A stretch of 64,000 bases of DNA, taken from the NCBI RefSeq assembly GCF_039595935.1, contig NZ_JBCNKR010000006.1, positions 186,001 to 250,000 on the forward strand, in the 5' to 3' direction. The DNA is from Flavobacterium sp. Its GTDB lineage: Bacteria; Bacteroidota; Bacteroidia; Flavobacteriales; Flavobacteriaceae. Both the position numbers and the translations under genes were made by a program. Shown here piece by piece: positions 35,808 through 44,084 of this stretch; within the stretch, counting starts at the first letter, position 1, and every line of letters begins with the position of its first letter. The notes beneath the pieces were generated by a model. That model did no database searches. It saw only the letters and a list, made by a program, of their open reading frames with translations, and was not told the DNA's origin.

Positions 35808-35905
35808 TTTAGATTATTAGACTAGCTTAGATTTTAGACTTCTTAGATTTCAACTTATAATAAACTTCAAATCTAAGAAGTCTAAGTTAGTCTAAAAAAA
35901 TCTAA
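35808..35905. repeat. TTAGATTATTAGACT / AATCTAAGAAGTCTAAG inverted word element
   Basis: The left half has TTAGATTATTAGACT and TTTTAGACTTCTTAGATTT (about 35832-35850). The right half reads AAATCTAAGAAGTCTAAGTTAG (about 35870-35891) and a further ATCTAAGTTAGTCT. The halves are long inverted repeats around TCAACTTATAATAAACTTC. It lies between the SDR and AlbA_2 genes and shares its first 15 bases with the porZ/recO gap. Confidence 0.7.
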
Positions 35906-35906
35906 G

Positions 35907-36659
35907 TTAGTCTCTTTTTACAATCGTCGAAGATGCCTGCGCGGTACTCATCACGACCAAATCAGCAATATTTACATGATATGGTCTTGAAACCACAAAA
36001 TGAATTATATCTGCAATATCTTCTGCCTGAAGCGGATCAAATCCTTTATACACATTTGAAGCTCTTTCTACATCCCCTTTAAAACGCACTTCACTGAATT
36101 CTGTTTCAACCATTCCGGGATGAATGGCTCCAACTCTAATTCCGAATGGATTTAAATCGATTCGCATTCCTGCCGTAATGGCATCAACAGCATGTTTCGT
36201 TCCGCAATATACATTTCCGTTTGGATATACTTCTTTTGCAGCGGTTGAGCCAATATTGATTATATGTCCTGAGTTTTTTGCTGTCATTTTCGGAATTACC
36301 GCTTTTGAAACATATAAAAGTCCTTTTACATTTATATCGATCATCGCATCCCAATCATCCAAATCTCCAGTTTGAATTGGATCTAAACCATGTGCATTTC
36401 CTGCATTATTGATTAAAACATCTACATCTGAAAATTGAGCTGGTAAAGCGCCAATTTTTTCCAAAACATCATTTTTATCACGAACATCAAAAGAAAGTGA
36501 ATGCACTTCTGTAAAAACAGAAAGTTCTTTTTCTAATTCTTCTAAACGTTCTTTACGTCTTCCGCAAAGAATAACTTTATAATTGTTTTTTGCCAGAATC
36601 TGAGCGGTTGCTTTTCCAATTCCGCTTGTTGCCCCGGTAATTAAAACTGTTTTTTTCAT
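35907..36659 (-). CDS. Short-chain dehydrogenase/reductase
   Basis: A 250-residue NAD(P)-dependent SDR. Cofactor motif TGATSGIGKA (7-16), NNAG (about 88), catalytic Ser in INIGSTAA, and YCGTKHA with the Tyr-Lys pair. GRRKER after strand 2 suggests NADP(H) preference. It resembles the YdfG group (3-hydroxy acid/serine dehydrogenases) including the end DIIHFVVSRPYHVNIADLVVMSTAQ. Substrate uncertain. It lies in a minus-strand run with the AlbA_2 gene downstream and the aldo/keto reductase upstream. Confidence 0.9.
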   Translation of the reverse strand: MKKTVLITGATSGIGKATAQILAKNNYKVILCGRRKERLEELEKELSVFTEVHSLSFDVRDKNDVLEKIGALPAQFSDVDVLINNAGNAHGLDPIQTGDLDDWDAMIDINVKGLLYVSKAVIPKMTAKNSGHIINIGSTAAKEVYPNGNVYCGTKHAVDAITAGMRIDLNPFGIRVGAIHPGMVETEFSEVRFKGDVERASNVYKGFDPLQAEDIADIIHFVVSRPYHVNIADLVVMSTAQASSTIVKRD

Positions 36660-36677
36660 TATATTTTTTTTTATTTT

Positions 36678-36725
36678 TTTGCCACAGATTAAAATGATTT
36701 CAATGATTTTTTAATCTGTGGCAAA
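36678..36725. repeat. Perfect 17-bp inverted repeat (AATCTGTGGCAAA word)
   Basis: TTTGCCACAGATTAAAA (36678-36694) and TTTTAATCTGTGGCAAA (36709-36725) are exact complements around TGATTTCAATGATT. Half of the word recurs near 7744-7754. It is between the aldo/keto reductase and SDR genes, both on the minus strand. Confidence 0.8.
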
Positions 36726-36799
36726 ATATTTTCTATAAAAAGGCAAACTTGAAAATAGTCCCGTTAACTGATTACTGAAAACTGAGACTGAAAACTTCT

Positions 36800-37672
36800 T
36801 TAAGCAACGTCGTCACCCATACTTTCTGTCCAGATGGCAAACCAGTCTTCTTTTTCCATTTCTAGTTCAACAGCTTTTACTAAAGACTGAATTCTGGCAA
36901 CGTTAACCGTTCCTGCAATTGGAATAACGTTTGCCGGATGTTTTAAAATCCATGCCAATAAAAGTGTATCTGCACCTAAATGATATTTTTCAAGTAAAGT
37001 CGAAAACAACTTTTTCAAACGACGCGTTTTTTTCGTATCTTCTCTAAAAACAGTTCCAAGCGGATTCCATGATAACGGACGGATTCCGTTTGTCTGCATA
37101 TAATCTAAACTTCCGTCAACCATTGGTTCAAAATGAGTTGCTGAGAATTGTACCTGATTATAACTTACTTCTGTTTTTTGTCTAATTAATTCAGTTTGAG
37201 AACTTGTAAAATTCGAAAGACCGAAATCAATAATTTTTCCTTCTGCTTTTAATTTTTCAACGGCTTCTGCAATTTCATCTGCCTGCATCAACGGACTTGG
37301 TCTGTGCAGTAAAAATACATCTACATAATCGGTTTTCAGTTTCTTTAAAGATTCTTCAACAGACCAGATTATATAGTCTTTAGAATAGTCGTAATGTTTA
37401 ATTGTATTATTACGGTTTGGCGTTACTAACTGAATACCGCACTTGGTAATTAATTGTAATTTTTCGCGCGAAATTTTACTCGCTTTAAATGCCTTACCAA
37501 AATCGGCTTCGGTGGTATAATCACCGTAAATATCGGCGTGGTCAAAAGTTGTGATTTTGTTTTCGATACAGATCTGTATCATGTTCTCCATTTCTTTTGG
37601 TGTAAGGTTTTTATCCCAAATTCCCCAATTCATAGTGCCCGAAATAATAGGCGATAATACTGTTTTGCTCAT
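36800..37672 (-). CDS. Aldo/keto reductase
   Basis: A 290-residue TIM-barrel NADPH oxidoreductase, most like the YdhF subgroup (starts SPIISGTMNWGIWDKNLTPKEM). Catalytic Asp and Tyr in DHADIYGDY, Lys in LITKCGIQ, His in LLHRPSP. The C-terminal PIAGTVNVARIQSLVKAVELEMEKEDWF holds the cofactor-binding residues. Likely reduces aldehydes or ketones in the cytoplasm; substrate unknown. The SDR gene follows after a spacer with a 17-bp inverted repeat. Confidence 0.88.
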   Translation of the reverse strand: MSKTVLSPIISGTMNWGIWDKNLTPKEMENMIQICIENKITTFDHADIYGDYTTEADFGKAFKASKISREKLQLITKCGIQLVTPNRNNTIKHYDYSKDYIIWSVEESLKKLKTDYVDVFLLHRPSPLMQADEIAEAVEKLKAEGKIIDFGLSNFTSSQTELIRQKTEVSYNQVQFSATHFEPMVDGSLDYMQTNGIRPLSWNPLGTVFREDTKKTRRLKKLFSTLLEKYHLGADTLLLAWILKHPANVIPIAGTVNVARIQSLVKAVELEMEKEDWFAIWTESMGDDVA

Positions 37673-37884
37673 GGTTATCTTGAGTTATTTTTGCTAATAA
37701 ATATGCTTTTATAAAACATAATCACCAAAGTTCTTAAAAATATAAAAATAGATTCACAATTCGTCCTTAAAATTAGCTGTTTGGTCGAAGTTTTAACCAT
37801 TCTTTAACATCTTACTTCTCAAAAAATATTCAATTTGCACTCTCAAAAATTAGGCGTAAAAATCAAGGTTTTAAAAATATTTAT

Positions 37885-38889
37885 ATGGAAGAAAATACAA
37901 CAACTTTAGACATTAGAGCGATAAATGAAAAAATTGAGAGAGAAAGTGCTTTTATAGACCTTCTTACAATGGAAATGAACAAAGTTATTGTGGGCCAGAA
38001 ACACATGGTCGAGCGTCTATTAATTGGTCTTTTAGGTCAGGGACATATTTTACTTGAAGGTGTTCCGGGTTTAGCAAAAACTTTGGCGATTAATACTTTG
38101 TCTCAAGCGGTTCAGGGTTCTTTCAGCCGTATTCAGTTTACGCCGGACTTACTTCCTGCCGATGTTATCGGAACCATGATTTACAACATTAAAGCAAACG
38201 AATTCTCTATTAAAAAAGGACCTATTTTTGCCAATTTCGTACTTGCCGATGAGATTAACCGTGCGCCTGCAAAAGTGCAGTCTGCTTTACTTGAGGCGAT
38301 GCAGGAAAAACAAGTTACGATTGGAGATTCAACATTCAAATTAGACCGTCCGTTTTTAGTTTTGGCAACACAAAATCCTGTAGAACAAGAAGGAACTTAT
38401 GCACTTCCTGAAGCACAGGTTGACCGTTTTATGCTAAAAACTGTTATTGATTATCCAAAAATTGACGAAGAGCGTTTTGTAATTCGTCAGAACTTAAAAG
38501 GAAGTTTCGAAAAAGTAAATCCGGTAGTTTCTGTAGATCAGATTTTACGTGCGCAGGAAGCTGTTCGTGAAGTTTACATGGACGAAAAAATCGAAAAATA
38601 TATCCTTGATATCATTTTTGCTACACGTTACCCAGAAAAATACAAATTAGCCGATTTAAAACCACTCATCAGTTTTGGAGCTTCTCCACGTGGAAGTATT
38701 AACTTAGCAAATGCTGCAAAATGTTATGCTTTCATTAAACGTCGTGGTTATGTAATTCCAGAAGATGTTCGTGCTGTTGTGCATGATGTATTACGTCACA
38801 GAATTGGAATAACATACGAGGCCGAAGCCGAAAATATTACTTCTGTAGACATTATCAACAAAATCGTAAACGAGATTGAAGTACCTTAA
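37885..38889 (+). CDS. MoxR-family AAA+ ATPase (Bat operon)
   Basis: A 334-residue AAA+ ATPase with Walker A EGVPGLAKT (58-66), Walker B with VLADEINRAPAKVQSALLEAMQE, sensor 1 LATQNPVEQEGTY and arginine finger region EAQVDRFM. MoxR proteins act as chaperone ATPases that activate VWA-domain proteins; such proteins are encoded next to it (DUF58, BatA, BatB). It is the first gene of the operon that runs to 47535. A TCAATTTGCAC sequence 47-55 bases upstream is a weak promoter candidate. Confidence 0.95.
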   Translation: MEENTTTLDIRAINEKIERESAFIDLLTMEMNKVIVGQKHMVERLLIGLLGQGHILLEGVPGLAKTLAINTLSQAVQGSFSRIQFTPDLLPADVIGTMIYNIKANEFSIKKGPIFANFVLADEINRAPAKVQSALLEAMQEKQVTIGDSTFKLDRPFLVLATQNPVEQEGTYALPEAQVDRFMLKTVIDYPKIDEERFVIRQNLKGSFEKVNPVVSVDQILRAQEAVREVYMDEKIEKYILDIIFATRYPEKYKLADLKPLISFGASPRGSINLANAAKCYAFIKRRGYVIPEDVRAVVHDVLRHRIGITYEAEAENITSVDIINKIVNEIEVP

Positions 38890-38968
38890 AAAGTTGATGG
38901 TTGATAGTTTTTTGTTGATGGTTCATACGCCATCAACCAACAACCATAAACCATAAACCAAACAAAAA
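38890..38968. repeat. GTTGATGGTT word hairpin between moxR and DUF58
   Basis: GTTGATGGTT occurs at 38893-38902 and 38914-38923. GTTGATGG (38914-38921) pairs with CCATCAAC (38930-38937). Direct repeats ACCATAA follow. The hairpin fills the intercistronic gap. Confidence 0.7.
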
Positions 38969-39832
38969 ATGGATACAAAAGAGCTTTTAAAAAAAGTACG
39001 GAAAATAGAAATCAAAACCAAAAGACTGAGCAATCATATCTTTTCTGGTGAATACCACTCTTCATTTAAAGGACGAGGAATGACGTTTAGCGAGGTGCGT
39101 CAATACCAATACGGAGATGATATTCGTAACATCGATTGGAATGTAACCGCACGCTATAATGAAGCCCACGTAAAAGTTTTTGAAGAGGAACGCGAATTAA
39201 CCATGGTTTTAATGGTTGATATTTCGGGTTCTGAAGGTTTTGGTTCAAAAAGTCAGTTTAAAAAAGACATCGTAACCGAAATTGCGGCAACGATGGCTTT
39301 TTCGGCTACACAAAATAATGACAAAATTGGTCTGATTTTATTCTCTGATAATGTTGAATTATATATTCCGCCAAAAAAAGGAAGATCACATGTTTTGAGA
39401 ATCATTCGTGAACTAATCGAATTTGAACCTAAAAGCAATAAAACAGATGTTTCTGAAGCTTTAAAGTTTTTATCAGGCACTCAAAAAAAGAAAGCAATTG
39501 TTTTTATGATTTCAGATTTCATGTCTGAAAACTACGAGCATAATTTAAAAATTGCTTCAAAAAAACATGACCTTACAGGTGTTCGTGTATATGATATTCG
39601 CGAAGAAAAAATTCCGAATTTAGGAATGGTAACTATGCTTGATGCCGAAACTGGTAAAACACATTTAGTGGATACCGGGTCGAAAACGGTGCGAATGAAT
39701 TACGAAAAACATTATCAGGAACGAGTAAATTATTTCAAAGATACATTCCGAAAATCCGGTGCCGGCATTGTACATACAAGAGTCGACGAAAATTATGTTA
39801 CTAAATTATTAGGCTATTTCAAATCAAGATAA
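38969..39832 (+). CDS. DUF58 / VWA-like protein (Bat operon)
   Basis: A 287-residue cytoplasmic protein of the DUF58 family. The hallmark GDDIRNIDWNVTARYNEAHVKVFEEERE is followed by a VWA-like domain with MIDAS DISGS (Asp84, Ser86, Ser88). There is no transmembrane segment. In other Bacteroidota it is the second gene of moxR-DUF58-bat clusters, and likely a client or adaptor of MoxR. The next gene in the ancestral order would be the 543-residue membrane protein; here a four-helix-bundle ORF lies between. Confidence 0.93.
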   Translation: MDTKELLKKVRKIEIKTKRLSNHIFSGEYHSSFKGRGMTFSEVRQYQYGDDIRNIDWNVTARYNEAHVKVFEEERELTMVLMVDISGSEGFGSKSQFKKDIVTEIAATMAFSATQNNDKIGLILFSDNVELYIPPKKGRSHVLRIIRELIEFEPKSNKTDVSEALKFLSGTQKKKAIVFMISDFMSENYEHNLKIASKKHDLTGVRVYDIREEKIPNLGMVTMLDAETGKTHLVDTGSKTVRMNYEKHYQERVNYFKDTFRKSGAGIVHTRVDENYVTKLLGYFKSR

Positions 39833-39847
39833 AGATTTAAGATTTTT

Positions 39848-39866
39848 GATTAACGATTTTTGATTT
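39848..39866. repeat. Left 19-nt inverted repeat flanking the four-helix-bundle ORF
   Basis: GATTAACGATTTTTGATTT is the exact reverse complement of 40287-40305. It lies 16 bases after the DUF58 stop and 24 bases before the four-helix-bundle ORF. Confidence 0.85.
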
Positions 39867-39890
39867 ATGATTAGAAGGAAGAATTAAGGA

Positions 39891-40247
39891 ATGACCAAAC
39901 AAGAATTAGAAAATAGATTAATTGATTTTGCTGCGAGTATAATATCATTAACAATTACACTTGAGAAAAACTATGCAGGAAATCATTTATTAGGACAAAT
40001 AACTCGTTCCAGTACTTCACCAGCTTTAAATTATGGTGAAGCACAAAGTGCAGAAAGTAAAAAAGATTTTATCCATAAAATGGGAATTTGCCTGAAAGAA
40101 TTAAGAGAAACATTTGTTTGTTTAAAAATAATTGAAAAAGCAAATCTTTCAACAGATCATGAAAGTTTAATACGAGCAAAAACAGAAGCTAATCAATTAA
40201 TCTCGATTTTTGTTTCAAGTATTAAAACATCAAAAAATAATTCATAA
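39891..40247 (+). CDS. Four-helix-bundle protein (S23 / 23S rRNA intervening-sequence type)
   Basis: A 118-residue all-helical protein with the family pattern: helix RLIDFAASIISLTITL, GNHLLGQITRSSTSPALNYGEAQSAESKKDFIHKMGICLKELRETFVCLKII, and a last helix. This family occurs as ORFs inside 23S rRNA intervening sequences and as free copies in Bacteroidota; the bundle forms pentamers with unknown function. It interrupts the MoxR-Bat operon and is flanked by a perfect 19-nt inverted repeat (39848-39866 and 40287-40305), which suggests that ORF and repeats may be one inserted unit. Confidence 0.85.
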   Translation: MTKQELENRLIDFAASIISLTITLEKNYAGNHLLGQITRSSTSPALNYGEAQSAESKKDFIHKMGICLKELRETFVCLKIIEKANLSTDHESLIRAKTEANQLISIFVSSIKTSKNNS

Positions 40248-40286
40248 AAGAACAAAGATTAACATTTAAGTTTCGCAAAAAATCTG

Positions 40287-40320
40287 AAATCAAAAATCGT
40301 TAATCTTCAATCGTTAATCA
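40287..40320. repeat. Right inverted repeat and tandem ATCGTTAATC
   Basis: AAATCAAAAATCGTTAATC (40287-40305) mirrors 39848-39866. ATCGTTAATC is then repeated after TTCA (40310-40319), just before the next ATG at 40323. Confidence 0.85.
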
Positions 40321-40322
40321 TA

Positions 40323-41954
40323 ATGAAATTAAAGTTTTACATATTTTTATTTTTACTTTCTACGGCTGTTTTTGCACAAAAACAAGTCGAAACAAGTATT
40401 GATACCACAAAAAATAAAATTGGAGCCGAATTTAAATTAACGCTTAAAACGGTCGTAAGTTCTAAAACTAAAGTTGTTTTCCCAAAAGACAAAAGATTTG
40501 GAGCGCTTGAAGTTATTCAATCGTATCCGGTTGATACTGTTAAGAAAAATGACACTTACGAATTAATCAAAAAATATGGCTTAACACAATTTGATTCAGG
40601 AAAATATGTAATTCCGAGTGTAAAAATTCTTATTGACAAAAAACCTTATTTCTCAGATTCTATTCGCGTTGAAGTTGCCAATGTAAAAGTCGATACTTTA
40701 CAGCAAAAAATGTATGACATTAAAGATATTACCGGTGCAGATAGTGGTATTGGCGATTGGTGGAAATACATTTTGGCGTTAGTAATTATTCTGGCAATTG
40801 GCGCAGGAATTTATTGGTATGTAAAAAAACATCAGAAAAAGAAAATTGAAGAAGAAGTTTATAAGACACCAATTGAAAAAGCGACTAGTTTATTAAACAA
40901 TTTAGAATCGAAAGAACTAGTTCAAAAAGGAGAAATTAAAGAATATTATAGTGAACTTACTGATATTGCCCGTAATTATATAGAAGAAGCAATTCACATT
41001 CCGGCAATGGAAAGTACAACTTCTGAATTAATTCAGGCAATACGAACAGCTTCTACTAAAAAGAAAATGACTTTAACTCCGGAAACTGTCGAAAATCTGG
41101 AGCGTGTTTTACGTCAGGCCGATTTGGTAAAATTTGCAAAATCGAAACCATTAGATTTTGAAATTACCGAAGACCGAAATAAAATCCAAAGAGTTATTTT
41201 AACCCTTGATAATGCAATCCCAACGGAAGTTTCTACAGAGGAAGAAGATCAATTATTAAACGAAGCACAAAGACAAAAACAAATTCAGCTTCAATTAAAA
41301 AAACAAAGAAATAAAAGAATCGGAATCGCTGTTGGTTCTGTTGCATTTCTATTGTTAGCTACCACAGCATTTTTTGTTGTAACAAAAGGTTTTACGTACG
41401 TAAAAGATAATATTATCGGTCATCCGTCTAAAGAATTATTAGAAGGAGAATGGGTAAAAAGTGAATACGGAAATCCGGGCGTAATAATTGAAACTCCAAA
41501 AGTTTTAAAACGTATGGATCCGCTGAAAGCACTTCCAAAAGAAACAATGGCGTTGATTAAAGAAATGCAGCTTTTTGCATACGGAAGTATGATTGATAAT
41601 TTTTCTGTTGCCGTTTCGACTACTAAATTCAAAAATCCAACTGATATCGATTTATCAAAAGCATTGGAAGGAAGCTTAAAAGTAATTGAACTTCAAGGCG
41701 GACAGAATATTATTGTTAAACAAGAAGATTTTCAAACCAATCAGGGCATTCAGGGAATAAAAGGTTATGGAACAATGACAGTTATAAACCCGGCCAATAA
41801 AACAAGTTTAAAAGCATATTATGAAATTTTGCTTTTTAAACAAGATCAGGGATTACAGCAAATTATCATTTTGCATGAAGAAGGTGATACTTATGCCAAC
41901 GAAATTACAACCCGAATTTTGAATTCTGTTGAACTTAAAAAAGCAAGTAACTAA
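40323..41954 (+). CDS. Bat-operon membrane protein with BatD-like N-terminus
   Basis: A 543-residue protein with a signal peptide (TAVFAQ, about residue 19). An extracytoplasmic beta-rich domain (20-135: ETSIDTTKNKIGAEFKLTLKTVV...YVIPSVKILIDKKPYF) resembles the start of BatD. It then has a first transmembrane helix (about 143-162), a cytoplasmic helical domain related to DUF4381-like segments (IEKATSLLNNLESKE...YYSELTDIARNYIEEAIHIPAMESTTSELIQAI), and a second helix at about 331-350. The C-terminal 190 residues are of unknown type (NFSVAVSTTKFKNP..YYEILLFKQDQG). The stop overlaps the batA start by one base (TAATG), so translation is coupled. Confidence 0.75.
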   Translation: MKLKFYIFLFLLSTAVFAQKQVETSIDTTKNKIGAEFKLTLKTVVSSKTKVVFPKDKRFGALEVIQSYPVDTVKKNDTYELIKKYGLTQFDSGKYVIPSVKILIDKKPYFSDSIRVEVANVKVDTLQQKMYDIKDITGADSGIGDWWKYILALVIILAIGAGIYWYVKKHQKKKIEEEVYKTPIEKATSLLNNLESKELVQKGEIKEYYSELTDIARNYIEEAIHIPAMESTTSELIQAIRTASTKKKMTLTPETVENLERVLRQADLVKFAKSKPLDFEITEDRNKIQRVILTLDNAIPTEVSTEEEDQLLNEAQRQKQIQLQLKKQRNKRIGIAVGSVAFLLLATTAFFVVTKGFTYVKDNIIGHPSKELLEGEWVKSEYGNPGVIIETPKVLKRMDPLKALPKETMALIKEMQLFAYGSMIDNFSVAVSTTKFKNPTDIDLSKALEGSLKVIELQGGQNIIVKQEDFQTNQGIQGIKGYGTMTVINPANKTSLKAYYEILLFKQDQGLQQIIILHEEGDTYANEITTRILNSVELKKASN

Positions 41955-42958
41955 TGAATAATCAGATCACTTTTTTAAATCCGGAATTCTTTTGGTTGTT
42001 TCTTTTGATTCCAATTGCAATCGGTTGGTTTTTCTGGAAAAGAAACCAGCAGTCTGCAACGTTAAAAATGAGTTCAACAGTAGGTTTTAAAAACAGTCAG
42101 TCGCTGCTGACCAAATTAAAACCTTGTTTATATGTTTTTAGAATTATTGCTTTAAGTTGTTTAATTATTGCTTTGGCAAGACCAAGAACGGTTGACATCA
42201 GCAATCAGACTAAAACAACAAAAGGAATTGATATTGTAATGGCAATTGACGTTTCTGGAAGTATGCTGGCAAAAGATTTAAAGCCAAACCGTATGGAGGC
42301 TTTAAAAAGAGTGGCTGCGGATTTCGTTGGAGAACGTCCAAACGATAGAATTGGTTTGGTTTTATATGCTTCTGAAGCGTATACCAAAACGCCGGTTACG
42401 AGCGATAAACCGATTATTTTAGAAGCTATAAAAGGAATTCGATACGATACAGTTTTACAAGACGGAACCGGAATTGGAATGGGATTGGCAACAGCTGTAA
42501 ATCGTTTAAAAGACAGTAAAGCAAAAAGCCGCGTTATTATTTTATTGACAGATGGTGTAAACAACGCTGGATTTATAGAACCTGAAACCGCTGCTGATAT
42601 TGCAAAACAATACGGAATTAAAGTATATACAATTGGCCTTGGTACAAACGGAATGGCTGAATCACCATACGCTTATGCGCCAAATGGAGGTTTCTTATTT
42701 AAAATGCAGAAAGTGGAAATCGACGAAAGATTAATGAAAAGCATTGCCCGTAAAACAGATGGAACTTATTTTAGAGCAACAAGTAATGATAAATTAGCCG
42801 AAATATACAATTCGATTAACAAATTAGAAACAACCGAAATTCAGGAATTAAAATTCTACGATTACGACGAAAAATACAGAATTTTTGTTTTAGCCGCTGC
42901 ATTTTTATTACTGCTTGAAGTTGGTTTAAGAAATACAGTTTACAGAAGCTTCATTTAA
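41954..42958 (+). CDS. batA: BatA, VWA-domain membrane protein
   Basis: A 334-residue protein with N-terminal helices at about 10-27 and 58-75, a VWA domain with MIDAS Asp99-x-Ser101-x-Ser103 (AIDVSGSML) and the later LLTDGVNNAGF. A C-terminal helix lies at about 308-325 before a short tail. BatA and BatB are predicted to form a membrane-anchored complex with the VWA domain exposed. First described in Bacteroides fragilis as part of an aerotolerance operon, the biochemical role is unclear. Overlaps the preceding gene by one base. A TTTTAGATT hairpin element separates it from batB. Confidence 0.93.
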   Translation: MNNQITFLNPEFFWLFLLIPIAIGWFFWKRNQQSATLKMSSTVGFKNSQSLLTKLKPCLYVFRIIALSCLIIALARPRTVDISNQTKTTKGIDIVMAIDVSGSMLAKDLKPNRMEALKRVAADFVGERPNDRIGLVLYASEAYTKTPVTSDKPIILEAIKGIRYDTVLQDGTGIGMGLATAVNRLKDSKAKSRVIILLTDGVNNAGFIEPETAADIAKQYGIKVYTIGLGTNGMAESPYAYAPNGGFLFKMQKVEIDERLMKSIARKTDGTYFRATSNDKLAEIYNSINKLETTEIQELKFYDYDEKYRIFVLAAAFLLLLEVGLRNTVYRSFI

Positions 42959-43004
42959 TTTTAGATTAAAAAAATCTAAAATCTAAATTCAGAAATCTAA
43001 AATT
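42959..43004. repeat. TTTTAGATT word hairpin between batA and batB
   Basis: TTTTAGATT (42959-42967) pairs perfectly with AATCTAAAA (42973-42981). Two more ATCTAAA words follow. The word is shared with the TTAGATT family at 27523 and 35808. Confidence 0.7.
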
Positions 43005-43008
43005 TAAA

Positions 43009-44043
43009 ATGGAATTAGACGAAAAAAAATATTTATATCTCTTACTATTACTCCCAATTGTGGTGTGCATTTTTCTTTTCAATATGTATTGGAAAAGGAA
43101 AAAACAACGTGAATTTGGTGATTTAGAAATGGTGAAAAAACTAAGTCCGGACAGGTCTGTTTTTAAACCCGTTTTAAAATTATCAATTTTACTTTTAGCT
43201 CTTGCCTGTATAATTATCGGGTTAGTAAATCCGAAAATTGGAACCAAAATGGAAACTGTAAAACGTGAAGGTATTGATATTGTTTTTGCCGTAGACGTTT
43301 CTAAAAGTATGCTTGCCGAAGATGTGGCACCAAGCCGTTTAGACAAAAGTAAACAGCTGGTTTCGCAAATTATAAATTCTTTAGGAAGCGACAGAATTGG
43401 TATTGTGGCTTATGCAGGAAGTGCTTTCCCGGTTTTGCCCATCACATCAGATTACAGCGTTGCTAAAATGTTTCTGCAGAGTATGAGTCCGGATATGGTT
43501 TCTTCTCAGGGAACTTCTTTAGACGAAGCTATAAGACTTTCTTCAACTTATTTTGATGAAAAAAGTAAAACAAGTAAACTCTTAATTCTGATTTCTGATG
43601 GAGAAGATCATTCTGAAGGAGCAGCCGCTGCTGCCGAAGAAGCAAACAAAATTGGCATGAAAATCGTCACGATTGGAGTTGGAACCGAAAGAGGAGGAAC
43701 AATTCCTTTAAAAGAAAACGGCATCGTAAAGAGTTATCAAAAAGATCAAAACGGGCAAACTGTTATTACAAAATTAAATCAGGAAGGACTTAAGAGTATT
43801 GCAAAGGCAACAAAAGGAGATTATGTTTATGGAGGAAATACTAAAGAAGTTTTAGAATTTATTAAAAACACTTTAAACAAAATCCAGAAAACAGAATTTG
43901 AGTCGACACAAATGGCCGATTATCAATCTCAGTTTCAATGGTTCATCGGGTTTGGATTTGTATTATTATTTGTAGATATTTTCCTTTTAGAAAGAAAAAC
44001 AAACTGGATTAAAGAGTTGAATTTATTCAACGAAAAAAAATAA
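43009..44043 (+). CDS. batB: BatB, VWA-domain membrane protein
   Basis: A 344-residue paralogue of BatA. Transmembrane helices lie at about 9-27 and 55-73, and the VWA MIDAS at Asp96-x-Ser98-x-Ser100 (AVDVSKSML), with Thr/Asp ligands in SSQGTSLDEAI and ISDGEDHSEG. A C-terminal helix (WFIGFGFVLLFVDIFLL) follows at about 308-325. With BatA it is likely activated by MoxR. It is followed 41 bases later by batC. Confidence 0.93.
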   Translation: MELDEKKYLYLLLLLPIVVCIFLFNMYWKRKKQREFGDLEMVKKLSPDRSVFKPVLKLSILLLALACIIIGLVNPKIGTKMETVKREGIDIVFAVDVSKSMLAEDVAPSRLDKSKQLVSQIINSLGSDRIGIVAYAGSAFPVLPITSDYSVAKMFLQSMSPDMVSSQGTSLDEAIRLSSTYFDEKSKTSKLLILISDGEDHSEGAAAAAEEANKIGMKIVTIGVGTERGGTIPLKENGIVKSYQKDQNGQTVITKLNQEGLKSIAKATKGDYVYGGNTKEVLEFIKNTLNKIQKTEFESTQMADYQSQFQWFIGFGFVLLFVDIFLLERKTNWIKELNLFNEKK

Positions 44044-44084
44044 AGATTCCGCTTTAAACACGGAAAAAAAATAAAAAAATTAGA

